Shown: one piece after another, positions 44,601 through 51,396 of the stretch
How the letters are laid out: the number at the start of each line of letters is the position of its first letter
How positions within the stretch are numbered: the stretch's first letter is position 1
Source of the DNA: Maricaulis sp947259345
Lineage (GTDB): Bacteria; Pseudomonadota; Alphaproteobacteria; Caulobacterales; Maricaulaceae
DNA length: 64,000 nucleotides
Assembly: GCA_965217205.1 (NCBI GenBank)
Contig: OZ244254.1
Coordinates: forward strand, 62,001-126,000
Direction: 5' to 3'
Position numbers and translations under genes: made by a program
Notes under the pieces: model-generated
Told to the model about the DNA's origin: nothing
Seen by the model: the letters and a program-made list of their open reading frames with translations, nothing else
Database searches by the model: none

Positions 44601-44729
44601 GACGAAGACCCGGCTGTGGTTGACCAGAACGCCTCTGGTGCCACCCAGGGTTCGGGCAGTGAAGTGCTCGGTTCTGGCTACGACCTCCTGGGCCGTCGCC
44701 TCTACGTCAACGTTCGCAAGGCCTGGTAG
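41682..44729 (+). CDS. large TonB-dependent receptor, probably for carbohydrate or peptide
   Basis: A 1015-aa outer-membrane receptor with GTG start. It has a signal peptide ending near AYA/QD, an acidic linker (DEDEDEQAEESSDD), the TonB-box-like DTIVITGSRIRRDAFSSPAPLQVID, a plug domain (ITLRGLNPDQTLLLINGRRVAP, SVYGSDAVAGVVNVIL) and a beta-barrel ending YDLLGRRLYVNVRKAW with terminal aromatic residue. It belongs to the large TBDR type common in Caulobacterales for sugars or peptides. Codon use (GTT, GCT, CGT and TTC rich) is that of very highly expressed genes. A strong terminator follows. The ligand is unknown. Confidence 0.92.
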   Translation: MSNIWDRERLLRSTILAGFAAAGLTISPAYAQDQDEDEDEQAEESSDDTIVITGSRIRRDAFSSPAPLQVIDNEEIRDAGLIDAAQILQTSSVAQGVQLDNAIAGAFVTDAGPGSNTITLRGLNPDQTLLLINGRRVAPSGVEGAPSLPNLDIIPTDAIARVDILLDGASSVYGSDAVAGVVNVILNDSFDGFRVGAVTSTPEQSGGGSHRWNMTMGDSSENGRFMFSMEYFHQQRLQVQDRDYNYDPTDGLYCSRDIEIAADGSLLSECEGSIINRIRTFNYYVDGSPNLASYFANPGLFSTDVYSTPGTSNFVNPIIGWSTGNSTDEQNRSSYLDQATDVIPDSQRYSFLFTGDYTIDRILGQENVTVFTELLHTNSQTTYRSGYHGQIFPTVGASNPFNPFGFDVVPIFASPIERSNIDVETQYTRFMTGVQGDWSFAPSWSYEMFAGYTRSMGYSRRPQVDEDRLTATIATTRVEGGEIVCGYDNSSVTLFGFLNPGNCVPVNLFHQNLYPQDGVSAPHFGSQEEYDFLRIDRTATTTVDQLIMGGFTTGPVFELPAGEVNAVVGIEWRRDSLDSGTDTVTSQGRAAGYFADRRSVGEASLTEYYGELSVPLVSGAAFAEDISIDLAGRLTDHEFYGQNSTYSVRGAWVVNDTLTFNGTLGTSFRAPNLRELFLGGQTGFASGFSDPCVVPTAANNSGVYDPANDGRDPVVLANCVAEGVDPTALGLNGVSSIEAFRAGNPGLEPETSDAFSVGFVFDQPFTDAFDASLRVSYWGIEVQDSIAIPGTAFSLSQCYNSTNFPNDPFCARRTRDANTGQLLLVDNTPFNVATQEATGWDFNGRFNMDIDLFGGFNYDMNGTFTKSEEILSQTTAASDTNNFVGDWGNPEWRGTVNNRFDFGDWNINWRVRYVGEQASISNVVGVNYGERLEAASELGGDAVDSWDAVYYHDLSTNWEMDTWGVTVGVNNLFDEDPAVVDQNASGATQGSGSEVLGSGYDLLGRRLYVNVRKAW

Positions 44730-44755
44730 TCTCCAGACCTTCGACGACAAGGATC

Positions 44756-44785
44756 GGGGCCGCCTTCGGGCGGCCCCTTTTCTTT
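44756..44785 (+). terminator. intrinsic terminator after the TonB receptor
   Basis: Nine-base perfect arms (44756-44764 and 44769-44777) around a TTCG tetraloop, followed by TTTTCTTTG. This is a very stable structure, consistent with heavy transcription of the receptor gene. Confidence 0.93.
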
Positions 44786-44804
44786 GCGCAAACCTCAATG
44801 CCCG

Positions 44805-44837
44805 AACAAAAAAATGCGCCGCCCGATCGGGCGGCGC
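44805..44837 (-). terminator. intrinsic terminator of cpdR
   Basis: An uninterrupted 22-base perfect palindrome (44816-44837, 11-base arms). Read leftward it is followed by a run of seven T. It lies 30 bp beyond the end of the CpdR-like gene, so it terminates that message. It is back-to-back with the receptor terminator. Confidence 0.9.
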
Positions 44838-44867
44838 TTTGCGTGATAAGGGTCTGTTTTGGCCGGA

Positions 44868-45233
44868 TCAGGCAGCCATAACCCGGGCCACTTCATCGAC
44901 CAGCTCGCGCAGGTGGAAGGGCTTGGATAGAACCTTGGCATTGGTCGGCGCGCCGGAGCCCGGATTGAGGGCCACCGCGGCGAAGCCGGTAATGAACATG
45001 ATCTTGAGCGCGGGGTCGATCTCCGCGGCCCGACGGGCCAGCTCGATACCGTCCACGCCCGGCATGACGATATCGGTCAGCAGAAGATCGAACTGCGCCG
45101 GCTGCTCGCCGATCGCATCCAGGCCTTCCTCGCCGTCCGAGCACACCAATACCTCGTGTCCGGCGCGCTTCAGCGCCTTGGCGAGGAAGTCGCGCATCGA
45201 GTCATCATCTTCCGCGAGAAGAATCTTTGCCAT
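44868..45233 (-). CDS. cpdR: CpdR-type single-domain response regulator
   Basis: A 121-aa stand-alone receiver domain. It matches CpdR in its N-terminus (MAKILLAEDDDSMRDFLAKAL), LLLTDIVMPGVDGIELARRAAEI and especially the conserved FITGFAAVALN...KVLSKPFHLRELV. In Caulobacter, unphosphorylated CpdR primes ClpXP to degrade cell-cycle proteins, under control of the CckA-ChpT phosphorelay. I start at the ATG at 45233; a GTG four codons upstream is possible. It is divergent from the N-formylglutamate amidohydrolase gene, an arrangement I recall from other alphaproteobacteria. Confidence 0.9.
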   Translation of the reverse strand: MAKILLAEDDDSMRDFLAKALKRAGHEVLVCSDGEEGLDAIGEQPAQFDLLLTDIVMPGVDGIELARRAAEIDPALKIMFITGFAAVALNPGSGAPTNAKVLSKPFHLRELVDEVARVMAA

Positions 45234-45310
45234 TTTGGTTCCCACCCTTGCGAAATCTCAACGTGAGCGCACCGTAAACCCATCTGGTAAAAGCGAGCTG
45301 AACGCCGCGC

Positions 45311-46246
45311 ATGCTTGACCAGCGAGATGCAGCTGACCACTGTTTGTCAATGGCAAACCCTATTCCAACCATTTTCACCACGGAGGCAGGCCAGCAGCCG
45401 GATCAGGACCAGCGCGTGGTCCGCATCGGGCGCCCGATGCATGATCAGACGCGTCCGCTCATTTTCGCCTCCCCCCATTCCGGGCGCGAGTATGATGCTG
45501 TATTGAGTCGCTCTACAAGACTATCCGTCGATATGCTTCGGCGATCCGAAGATGCTTATGTGGATCAGCTCATTGATTTCGCGCCAGAATATGGCGTCAC
45601 GACGATATGCGCGAAATTTCCCCGCGTGTTTGTGGATGTCAATCGATCGAGCGGTGAACTGGATCCCGGCATGTTCGCCGACCGTGTGCCCGAACCGGAT
45701 ATCGCGCCGTCGCGACGCGCCGCGTCGGGACTGGGCGTGATCCCGCGGATCGGCGCCGAGGGGCGCTCATTATACCGGCGCCGACTCCGATTCGCCGAGG
45801 CGCAGGACCGGTTGGCGCGATTTTACTTCCCCTATCACCAGGCGCTGCAAGCCGAGATCGACGCCTTGCACGCCCGCTTCGGGTGTGTGGCCCTGATCGA
45901 CATGCATTCCATGCCCGCTCTGAGCGGCCGCGGCGCCGATATCGTCCTTGGCGATCGCTTCGGTACTTCCTGCAGCGAGGCTTTGACGAACAGTATTGAG
46001 GCGATCTTCCGCGATCAGGGTTTCGTCACAGTTCGGAACATTCCCTATGCCGGCGGCTACACGACGGAGCATTATGGCCGGCCTTCGGATGGGGTGAATG
46101 TGATCCAGATCGAGATCAACCGCGGTCTCTATATGGACGAGAACCGGGTCATTCTGCGCCCCGATCACGCAGACTTTATTGCCAAAATTCGTCAATTTGT
46201 CAGTGGGTTAACTGAGACCGACTGGTCGGCTCGCCTCAAGCCATAA
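45311..46246 (+). CDS. N-formylglutamate amidohydrolase (FGase family)
   Basis: A 311-aa zinc-type amidohydrolase. Typical segments are LIFASPHSGREYD, DFAPEYGVTTICAKFPRVFVDVNRSSGELDPGMF, ALIDMHSMPALSG and NVIQIEINRGLYMDE. The enzyme releases formate from N-formylglutamate in histidine breakdown, but many family members lie outside hut operons, as here, and may act on other substrates. The N-terminus is uncertain: 45311 is the first ATG, 45350 (MANPIPTIF) the next, and neither has a clear Shine-Dalgarno. It is divergent from cpdR. Confidence 0.85.
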   Translation: MLDQRDAADHCLSMANPIPTIFTTEAGQQPDQDQRVVRIGRPMHDQTRPLIFASPHSGREYDAVLSRSTRLSVDMLRRSEDAYVDQLIDFAPEYGVTTICAKFPRVFVDVNRSSGELDPGMFADRVPEPDIAPSRRAASGLGVIPRIGAEGRSLYRRRLRFAEAQDRLARFYFPYHQALQAEIDALHARFGCVALIDMHSMPALSGRGADIVLGDRFGTSCSEALTNSIEAIFRDQGFVTVRNIPYAGGYTTEHYGRPSDGVNVIQIEINRGLYMDENRVILRPDHADFIAKIRQFVSGLTETDWSARLKP

Positions 46247-46367
46247 TCATGCCCATTTCAGGCGAAGACTGGCGTTGGCCTTCGCCCGGCACGCGCTTTG
46301 CTCCCCTGTGAGGTGTGCGTCCCATACCGGCGCATTTTGAGACGCGAAGATTAGGCGGCGAGTAGTT

Positions 46368-46754
46368 ATGACGAATGATATCGATCTTCATGTGGGTAAA
46401 CGGTTGCGCCGCCGGCGCCGCCTTCTGGGCCTGACCCAGCAGCAAGTGGCCGAGTCGGTCGGTATCCGTTTCCAGCAGATCCAGAAATATGAATGCGGCG
46501 CCAATCGGGTCAGCGCCAGCCGGCTCTTCGAGCTGGCTGAATCCCTCGATGTACCAGTGCAGTACTTCTATGAAGGTCTGTCCAGGCGCGACGAGACGGA
46601 CGGCGATGAGACCCTGGCTGCAGATGTGCTCTCCCAGAAGGAGACGATGGACCTGATCCGAGCCTACTACCGGCTTGGCGAACGTCCGCGCAAGCGTCTG
46701 CTGGAACTGGCCAAATCGCTTGAACCGGAAGAAGCGGCGAACGACGCGGCCTGA
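46368..46754 (+). CDS. XRE-family helix-turn-helix regulator
   Basis: A 128-aa DNA-binding protein with an HTH_3 domain at residues 8-63: VGKRLRRRRRLLGLTQQQVAESVGIRFQQIQKYECGANRVSASRLFELAESLDVPVQYFYEG is its continuous span. The C-terminal part (ETMDLIRAYYRLGERPRKRLLELAKSL) is helical, as in the alphaproteobacterial regulators of this type with unknown targets. It lies between the amidohydrolase and hisN genes in the same direction. The leader has only a weak Shine-Dalgarno. Confidence 0.9.
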   Translation: MTNDIDLHVGKRLRRRRRLLGLTQQQVAESVGIRFQQIQKYECGANRVSASRLFELAESLDVPVQYFYEGLSRRDETDGDETLAADVLSQKETMDLIRAYYRLGERPRKRLLELAKSLEPEEAANDAA

Positions 46755-46818
46755 TCTTTTGCAGGATTGGTATCAAGGCGTCTGGCACCGGCCTGCAGGT
46801 CGTGCTAGGCGCCCTGCC

Positions 46819-47616
46819 ATGTCTGATCATGATTTCCAGTCCGATCTCCGGATCGCGCACGCGATGGCGGATGCAGCGCGCGCGGCCATCAAGCCCTATT
46901 TCCGGACACATCTGGATATCGACAACAAGCTGAGCGAGGGGTTCGACCCGGTCACGGAAGCCGATCGTGCGTCCGAGAAGGCAATGCGGGATGTTCTGGC
47001 GCGCCTCGCGCCGCAGGATGGCATCCTTGGTGAGGAGTTTGGCACAAGTCGTGGGAGCGGCGACCGCCGCTGGGTGCTGGATCCGATCGATGGCACGCGC
47101 GCCTTCATCGCCGGGCTTCCCACATGGACGGTATTGATCGGGCTCGAAGTGGCGGGGCAGCCGCAGCTCGGCGTCATTGACCAGCCCCATATCGGCGAGC
47201 GATTTTCCGGCTGGCCGGGGGGCGCGCAATGTAATCATGGCGGCAATGTCAGGCCGCTGGCAGTCTCGACCTGCCGATCGCTGGACCAGGCCATTCTCGC
47301 CAGTACGGACCCCTATCTCTTTGAAGGTTCGGAGCGTGAGGCGTTCGAGGCCGTTCACGGTGCGGCGCGCCTCTGCCGGTTTGGATTCGACGCCTATGCC
47401 TACGCCATGCTGGCGTCCGGCGGGATCGACCTGGTCGTAGAGAGCGGGCTGCAAATCTATGACGTCCAGGCGCTCATCCCGGTCGTTACCGGTGCGGGGG
47501 GCGTTGTGACCGATTGGCGGGGCGGCGATCCTTCGCGCGGCGGCCAGGTCGTAGCTGCGGCCAACAGGGATCTGCTGGATCAGGCGCTTGATCGCCTTGC
47601 GCCCGCAGTGCTCTAG
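46819..47616 (+). CDS. hisN: histidinol-phosphatase, inositol-monophosphatase type
   Basis: A 265-aa Mg-dependent phosphatase of the IMPase fold. Metal-binding motifs are PVTEADRASEKAM, GEEFG, WVLDPIDGTRAFIAGLPTWTVLIGL and the C-terminal SGLQIYDVQALIPVVTGAGG. This combination, especially GTRAFIAGLP, matches HisN, which makes histidinol in histidine biosynthesis in Actinobacteria and Alphaproteobacteria; a general IMPase role is the alternative. I start at 46819; the open frame upstream overlaps the regulator. It is convergent with and overlaps the secreted protein gene by 4 bp. Confidence 0.85.
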   Translation: MSDHDFQSDLRIAHAMADAARAAIKPYFRTHLDIDNKLSEGFDPVTEADRASEKAMRDVLARLAPQDGILGEEFGTSRGSGDRRWVLDPIDGTRAFIAGLPTWTVLIGLEVAGQPQLGVIDQPHIGERFSGWPGGAQCNHGGNVRPLAVSTCRSLDQAILASTDPYLFEGSEREAFEAVHGAARLCRFGFDAYAYAMLASGGIDLVVESGLQIYDVQALIPVVTGAGGVVTDWRGGDPSRGGQVVAAANRDLLDQALDRLAPAVL

Positions 47617-48281
47617 CTATCAAGCAGGACCCGAGCGGGCATCTCACCGAGTTCGATCCGCGCGAGGTTGCGCATGGCCCGGTCTCGAGGGCGGATGACG
47701 ACCCGGTTCTCCTGAGCCGTGAGCGGACGTGTTGATCCGTCCGCCATGATGGCCGTCGCGCTCGGGGCGGGACCGTCGAAGACAAAGATCAGGGTCCGGA
47801 AATTCGGGGCGAAAAGAGCTGCAACGCCTGCGGCCTCGCGCATGGCGTGATTGGCTTGTCCCAGCGCCAGATTCAGATCTGCCGCGGCATAGTTGGGGCC
47901 GTCGGGTAGAGTGGCCTCGAACTGCATGTTCAAGGACATGCCGCCGCCTTCCTGGTTGATGAAAACGGATGGGGCGTCCGCCAGCGTTTCCGCGTCTGGC
48001 CGGTGGGTGATCCGCCCGCGCTCATCGATCTCGAATGACACGCGGGCCCCATCCTTTTCGTACCACATCTCGATTTCCGACGGCGGGATGCCGGCCTCGG
48101 AGGCGACAGTGTAGGTCAGGCGGAAATGCGTTCGCCGCTCAGCTTCGATCTCGAGATAAGTCTCCTGGTGCGGAAAAAAGCGTGGCAGTGGCCCGGCTTC
48201 CCGTTCGACCGATTGCGCGAGGGCAATCGACGACAGGAAGCCGGTCAGCACACTTGCGATGACAAGGGCGCTGATGCGCAT
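47613..48281 (-). CDS. secreted hypothetical protein, partner of the lipoprotein methyltransferase
   Basis: A 222-aa protein with a signal peptide (MRISALVIASVLTGFLSSIALA). The mature part looks like all-beta segments with Thr/Asp rich turns (HFRLTYTVASEAGIPPSEIEMWYEKDG, SFEIDERGRITHRPDAETL). I do not recognise the family. Its ATG overlaps the stop of the methyltransferase lipoprotein gene by one base (TAATG), so the two are translationally coupled and probably functionally linked in the periplasm. Confidence 0.7.
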   Translation of the reverse strand: MRISALVIASVLTGFLSSIALAQSVEREAGPLPRFFPHQETYLEIEAERRTHFRLTYTVASEAGIPPSEIEMWYEKDGARVSFEIDERGRITHRPDAETLADAPSVFINQEGGGMSLNMQFEATLPDGPNYAAADLNLALGQANHAMREAAGVAALFAPNFRTLIFVFDGPAPSATAIMADGSTRPLTAQENRVVIRPRDRAMRNLARIELGEMPARVLLDS

Positions 48282-49225
48282 TACTCGCCCGCATCCGTCG
48301 AAACGGGTTTGCGGAAGAGCAGTGTCATGCGGTCGCTCTCGCCAATGGCGTCATAAGGCGCGCGATCCCAATCAGCGGCCATTTCGCTGTCTTCAGATGG
48401 ATTGCGGCGAACCGGAGGAAGGGTCCAGACGCCCAGCGGGTGGTCAGCTGTGTCGGCCGGGTTGGCATTGATTTCGGACGCACCCACAAACTCGAAACCC
48501 GCTTCCTCGGCGAGCGCGATAACATAAGCCTGCTGAACGTAGCCGCTCGAAGCGCCCGGGTCCTGCTCTCGGGTGGAGGGCAAGCGGTGTTCAACCACAC
48601 CCAGGACACCCCCCGGGCGCAAGACCGTGTGGAAGTCTGCCAGGGCGCGTTCGGTGAAGCCACGGGCCATCCAGTTGTGGATGTTGCGGAAGGTCAGGAC
48701 TGTATCGACCGAGCCCGCCTCGAGGGCCAGCGGGGTTTCCATATTGAAGTCGACCGTCATCACCTCGCCATAGAGCGCCGTGTCGGCGACCATTGCGTCG
48801 AAGGATGCGCGGGAACGCTGACGATACCCGCTGGAGGATTCCGGGCTGAAATGTGCGGCGATGTACTGGCCGCCATTGGCGTTGATCCAGGGGGCCAGGA
48901 TGTCGGTATACCAGCCGCCACCTGGCCAGATTTCGACCACCGTGCCGCTCGGGTCGACATTGAAGAATTCCAGTGTCTCGCGAGGATTGCGCCAGGTATC
49001 ACGCTGACTGTCTTCAGCCCGCCAATCGCCCTCAAGGACGACTGATATCTCGGAGAAGTCGGGAGCCGCGGCTTCCTGGATGACGGGTTCCGCAGCTTCC
49101 GACACGGCTTCGGTTTCTGTCGTGGCTTCAGCGTCGGGGCGGTCAGCGGGTTCATCGGAGCCGCCGCTGCAGGCAGCAAGAATGGCCGTACCGGCAAGAA
49201 GCGCGAGCAAGTGAGCGTGACGCAT
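48281..49225 (-). CDS. lipoprotein with SAM-methyltransferase fold (COG4798-like)
   Basis: A 314-aa protein. The N-terminus is a lipoprotein signal with lipobox LAAC (Cys19), followed by an acidic low-complexity linker (DRPDAEATTETEAVSEAAEPV). The domain from about residue 60 has methyltransferase motifs: VVEIWPGGGWYTDILAPWI (motif I with GGG), DTVLTFRNIHNWMARG (motif IV) and LRPGGVLGVVEHR. It resembles the exported predicted methyltransferases of COG4798. SAM is not expected in the periplasm, so the fold may have been repurposed. It overlaps its downstream partner by one base. Confidence 0.82.
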   Translation of the reverse strand: MRHAHLLALLAGTAILAACSGGSDEPADRPDAEATTETEAVSEAAEPVIQEAAAPDFSEISVVLEGDWRAEDSQRDTWRNPRETLEFFNVDPSGTVVEIWPGGGWYTDILAPWINANGGQYIAAHFSPESSSGYRQRSRASFDAMVADTALYGEVMTVDFNMETPLALEAGSVDTVLTFRNIHNWMARGFTERALADFHTVLRPGGVLGVVEHRLPSTREQDPGASSGYVQQAYVIALAEEAGFEFVGASEINANPADTADHPLGVWTLPPVRRNPSEDSEMAADWDRAPYDAIGESDRMTLLFRKPVSTDAGE

Positions 49226-49399
49226 GTTGGAAAACTCCTGTGTGTGAGGGGCAATTGGTAGCCAAGGGCGCGCCCTTTCGCAAATCCTGAATGCGGGGGG
49301 TTGCGGGGGGCGAAATCGCTACCCAAATAGACGGCACGGGTCGCCAAAAGGGGCCCGCCAGACCAGCCAGGATTCGATTTGATCTGGCTTTTCTTCAAC

Positions 49400-49451
49400 C
49401 GCCCGGTCCGCCGGGCCTGTTTATCGCTCTGAAGGAGGATGGACTGATATG
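49400..49451 (+). promoter_or_regulatory. candidate ROSE-type RNA thermometer in the hsp20 leader
   Basis: The last 50 bases before the Hsp20 start contain a six-base-pair hairpin GCCCGG/CCGGGC (49401-49416) and then TATCGCTCTGAAGGAGGAT (49422-49440). The UCGCU at 49424-49428 fits the ROSE consensus U(U/C)GCU. It can pair imperfectly, with a G-G and a G-U pair, to the AGGAGG Shine-Dalgarno at 49433-49438, masking it at low temperature. Confidence 0.5.
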
Positions 49452-49925
49452 CGTACTGTTGATTTCACCCCGCTCTACCGCTCGATCGTCGGCTTTGACC
49501 GACTCGCCGACATGATGGACTCGGCCACCAAGATCGAGTCCCAAGGCTACCCACCCTACAACATTCAACACGTCGCCGATGATGAGTATCTGATCGAGCT
49601 GGCCGTGGCCGGGTTCGGTGAAGAGGATCTCGTTGTCGAGGTGCAGGAAACTGTGCTGACCGTTTCCGGCAAGAATGGCGAGAAGCCGGACAGCGATGAT
49701 CGCCGCTTCTTGCATCGCGGGATCGCCGAGCGATCCTTTGAGCGCCGTTTCCATCTGGCCGACCATGTCGAAGTGGCCGACGCCGGCTTGAAGAACGGGC
49801 TCCTGCAGATTCGTCTGGTTCGGGAAGTGCCGGAAGCGGCCAAACCAAAACGGATCGAAATCAAGTCCGGTGCGGGTTCAACCCGTGCCAAGCTGATCGA
49901 AGGTGGCAAGACCAAGGCCGCCTGA
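49449..49925 (+). CDS. small heat-shock protein, Hsp20/IbpA type
   Basis: A 158-aa alpha-crystallin-type chaperone that binds unfolding proteins. The start FTPLYRSIVGFDRLADMMD and PPYNIQHVADDEYLIELAVAGFGEEDLVVEVQETVLTVSGK, with FLHRGIAERSFERRFHLADHVEV and the GLL/IRL terminal strand, are standard for rhizobial class A Hsp20. The C-terminal part lacks an obvious I-x-I/V anchor except KPKRIEIKS. An AGGAGG lies ten bases from the ATG, inside the candidate thermometer. Confidence 0.95.
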   Translation: MRTVDFTPLYRSIVGFDRLADMMDSATKIESQGYPPYNIQHVADDEYLIELAVAGFGEEDLVVEVQETVLTVSGKNGEKPDSDDRRFLHRGIAERSFERRFHLADHVEVADAGLKNGLLQIRLVREVPEAAKPKRIEIKSGAGSTRAKLIEGGKTKAA

Positions 49926-49966
49926 CCCGTCGCTGACGGACACTGATATTCCCTCCGATTGACCCT

Positions 49967-50000
49967 GAAGGCGGTGAGCGCATGCTTGCCGCCTTCTATT
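49967..50000 (+). terminator. likely terminator after hsp20
   Basis: Eight-base perfect arms GAAGGCGG (49967-49974) and CCGCCTTC (49989-49996) with a 14-base loop and a TATTTGT tail. It lies between the hsp20 gene and the end of the convergent pentapeptide-repeat gene. Confidence 0.65.
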
Positions 50001-50024
50001 TGTGACTTGAGGGTATTGTTCTTG

Positions 50025-51326
50025 TCAGGCGGCGTTGAAATCAACCGCCCCGTCGATCGACTCGGCCGCTTCGACGAAGTCCTCGTCAAGCCGTGCGCCT
50101 GTAAAACAGGAGCCATTGAAGATGGCCTTTTTCACGTTGGCACCGTTCAACATGGCATAGGAAAAATCTGCGCCGGTCGCCTTGGCCTGGCGCATATCGG
50201 TGCCACGCAAATCTGTGTAACGCGCCCGCACGCCTGCGAGCGAGGCTGGCAGAAGCCGATTGCCCTCAAGGAGGAGTGGGCCGAGTTGACAGTCACGCAG
50301 GTCTGCATTGGACAGATTGGCACCTGTCAGGTCGGCGCCGCGCAGATCTGCTCCGCGCAGGCTGACCATCCTCAGGTCGGCTTTCTCCAGGCGTGCGCCC
50401 TGTAATTGCGCGCCTTCCAGATCAAGTCCGTAGAGTGTCGCGCCGCGAGCATGGAAGGCCGTCAGCGTCCTGCCCGCGAGTGAATTCAGGCCGCGCAAAT
50501 CGGTACCGTCGAACAGGGAGGGCTTACCCTCCTTTCCGTTGGTATCGCACCACCGAACATGTTCTGCGATCTGTTCGGCAACCGGGTGTTCCAGTTCCGA
50601 CGCATCAATGCCGACGGGTGCACTCGTCAGCGCGCCTTCGGTATTCATGCCCTGCTTCTTGGCCATGACAGTCTTGGTGCCGATCAATACAGCGTGCGTG
50701 AAATCTGTGTCTGTCAGGTCGGCGCCGGAAAGGTCGGCGCCTTCCAGATTTGCGCCCTGGAAAGACGAGCCTCGAAGATTGGCGCGGATCATCCGCGTGC
50801 CCAGCAGCATGGCGTCGGTGAAGTCGGCCTTTTGAGCCGCGATACCGGCCATTTTGGAGCCCGACAGATTCGCCCCGGTGAAATTGGCAGTGCCGGCATC
50901 GTTCTCCTGGGACTTGTGGGTCAGGATGGCCAGGCCCTTTTCCTTGTCCATCTGAGCGATTGCGCCTTCACGCAGATCAGCCTCGGTCAGGTCTGCGCCG
51001 GTCAGGTTGGCGCCACGCATGATCGCACCGCGCAGATCGGCGCGACGCAGGGAGGCGCCTTCCAGATTGGCGCGTCGCATGTCGGCTGCGAAGAAGATCG
51101 CACTGTTCAGGGTACAGCCGGAAAGGATAGTGCCGCGGAGGACAGCGCCGCTGAAATCGGCGTCCGACAGATCGCGATTGGCCAGCACCAGATCCTCGAG
51201 GATCGTGTAAGCGAAGTTGGCCCGCGCGCCGCCGGACCGGCCCGACCACAGGCGCTCGTGCCGCGCGCAGATCGCGTCGACTTCGTCCTGGGTCAGTGTC
51301 TTGTACTCAATCTTTCGGCCGGTCAT
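50025..51326 (-). CDS. pentapeptide-repeat protein
   Basis: A 433-aa protein built mainly of A(D/N)LxX pentapeptides, expected to form a right-handed quadrilateral beta-helix. Three blocks can be seen: residues about 50-125 (ANRDLSDADFSGAVLRG is part of it), 160-225 (ANFTGANLSGSKMAG), and 305-430 (ADLRMVSLRGADLRG). Two non-repeat stretches, one at 125-150 and a longer one at 230-290 containing PVAEQIAEHVRWCDTNGKEG, interrupt it. No signal peptide is seen. I start at the ATG at 51326 (MTGRKIEYKTLTQDEVDAIC); an ATG 36 codons upstream is in frame. Function is unknown; some relatives protect gyrase. Confidence 0.85.
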   Translation of the reverse strand: MTGRKIEYKTLTQDEVDAICARHERLWSGRSGGARANFAYTILEDLVLANRDLSDADFSGAVLRGTILSGCTLNSAIFFAADMRRANLEGASLRRADLRGAIMRGANLTGADLTEADLREGAIAQMDKEKGLAILTHKSQENDAGTANFTGANLSGSKMAGIAAQKADFTDAMLLGTRMIRANLRGSSFQGANLEGADLSGADLTDTDFTHAVLIGTKTVMAKKQGMNTEGALTSAPVGIDASELEHPVAEQIAEHVRWCDTNGKEGKPSLFDGTDLRGLNSLAGRTLTAFHARGATLYGLDLEGAQLQGARLEKADLRMVSLRGADLRGADLTGANLSNADLRDCQLGPLLLEGNRLLPASLAGVRARYTDLRGTDMRQAKATGADFSYAMLNGANVKKAIFNGSCFTGARLDEDFVEAAESIDGAVDFNAA

Positions 51327-51396
51327 CGGCGCGGTCCTGTCGGTGTCATTTCCAGTCGGACATCCTATGGGAAGACGGTTAACATCCAGTGTGCTG

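Noticed and set aside
43044..44798. Long open frame (584 codons) on the opposite strand of the TonB receptor
   Set aside because: It is a shadow of the strongly biased codon use of the receptor gene; the translation has no recognisable domain and no ribosome site, and covers a terminator.
51327..51396. Search for a remnant of the RibD reductase downstream of the deaminase gene
   Set aside because: The 70-bp gap before the pentapeptide-repeat gene is too short and its frames have no reductase motif, so I call a stand-alone deaminase rather than a pseudogene.
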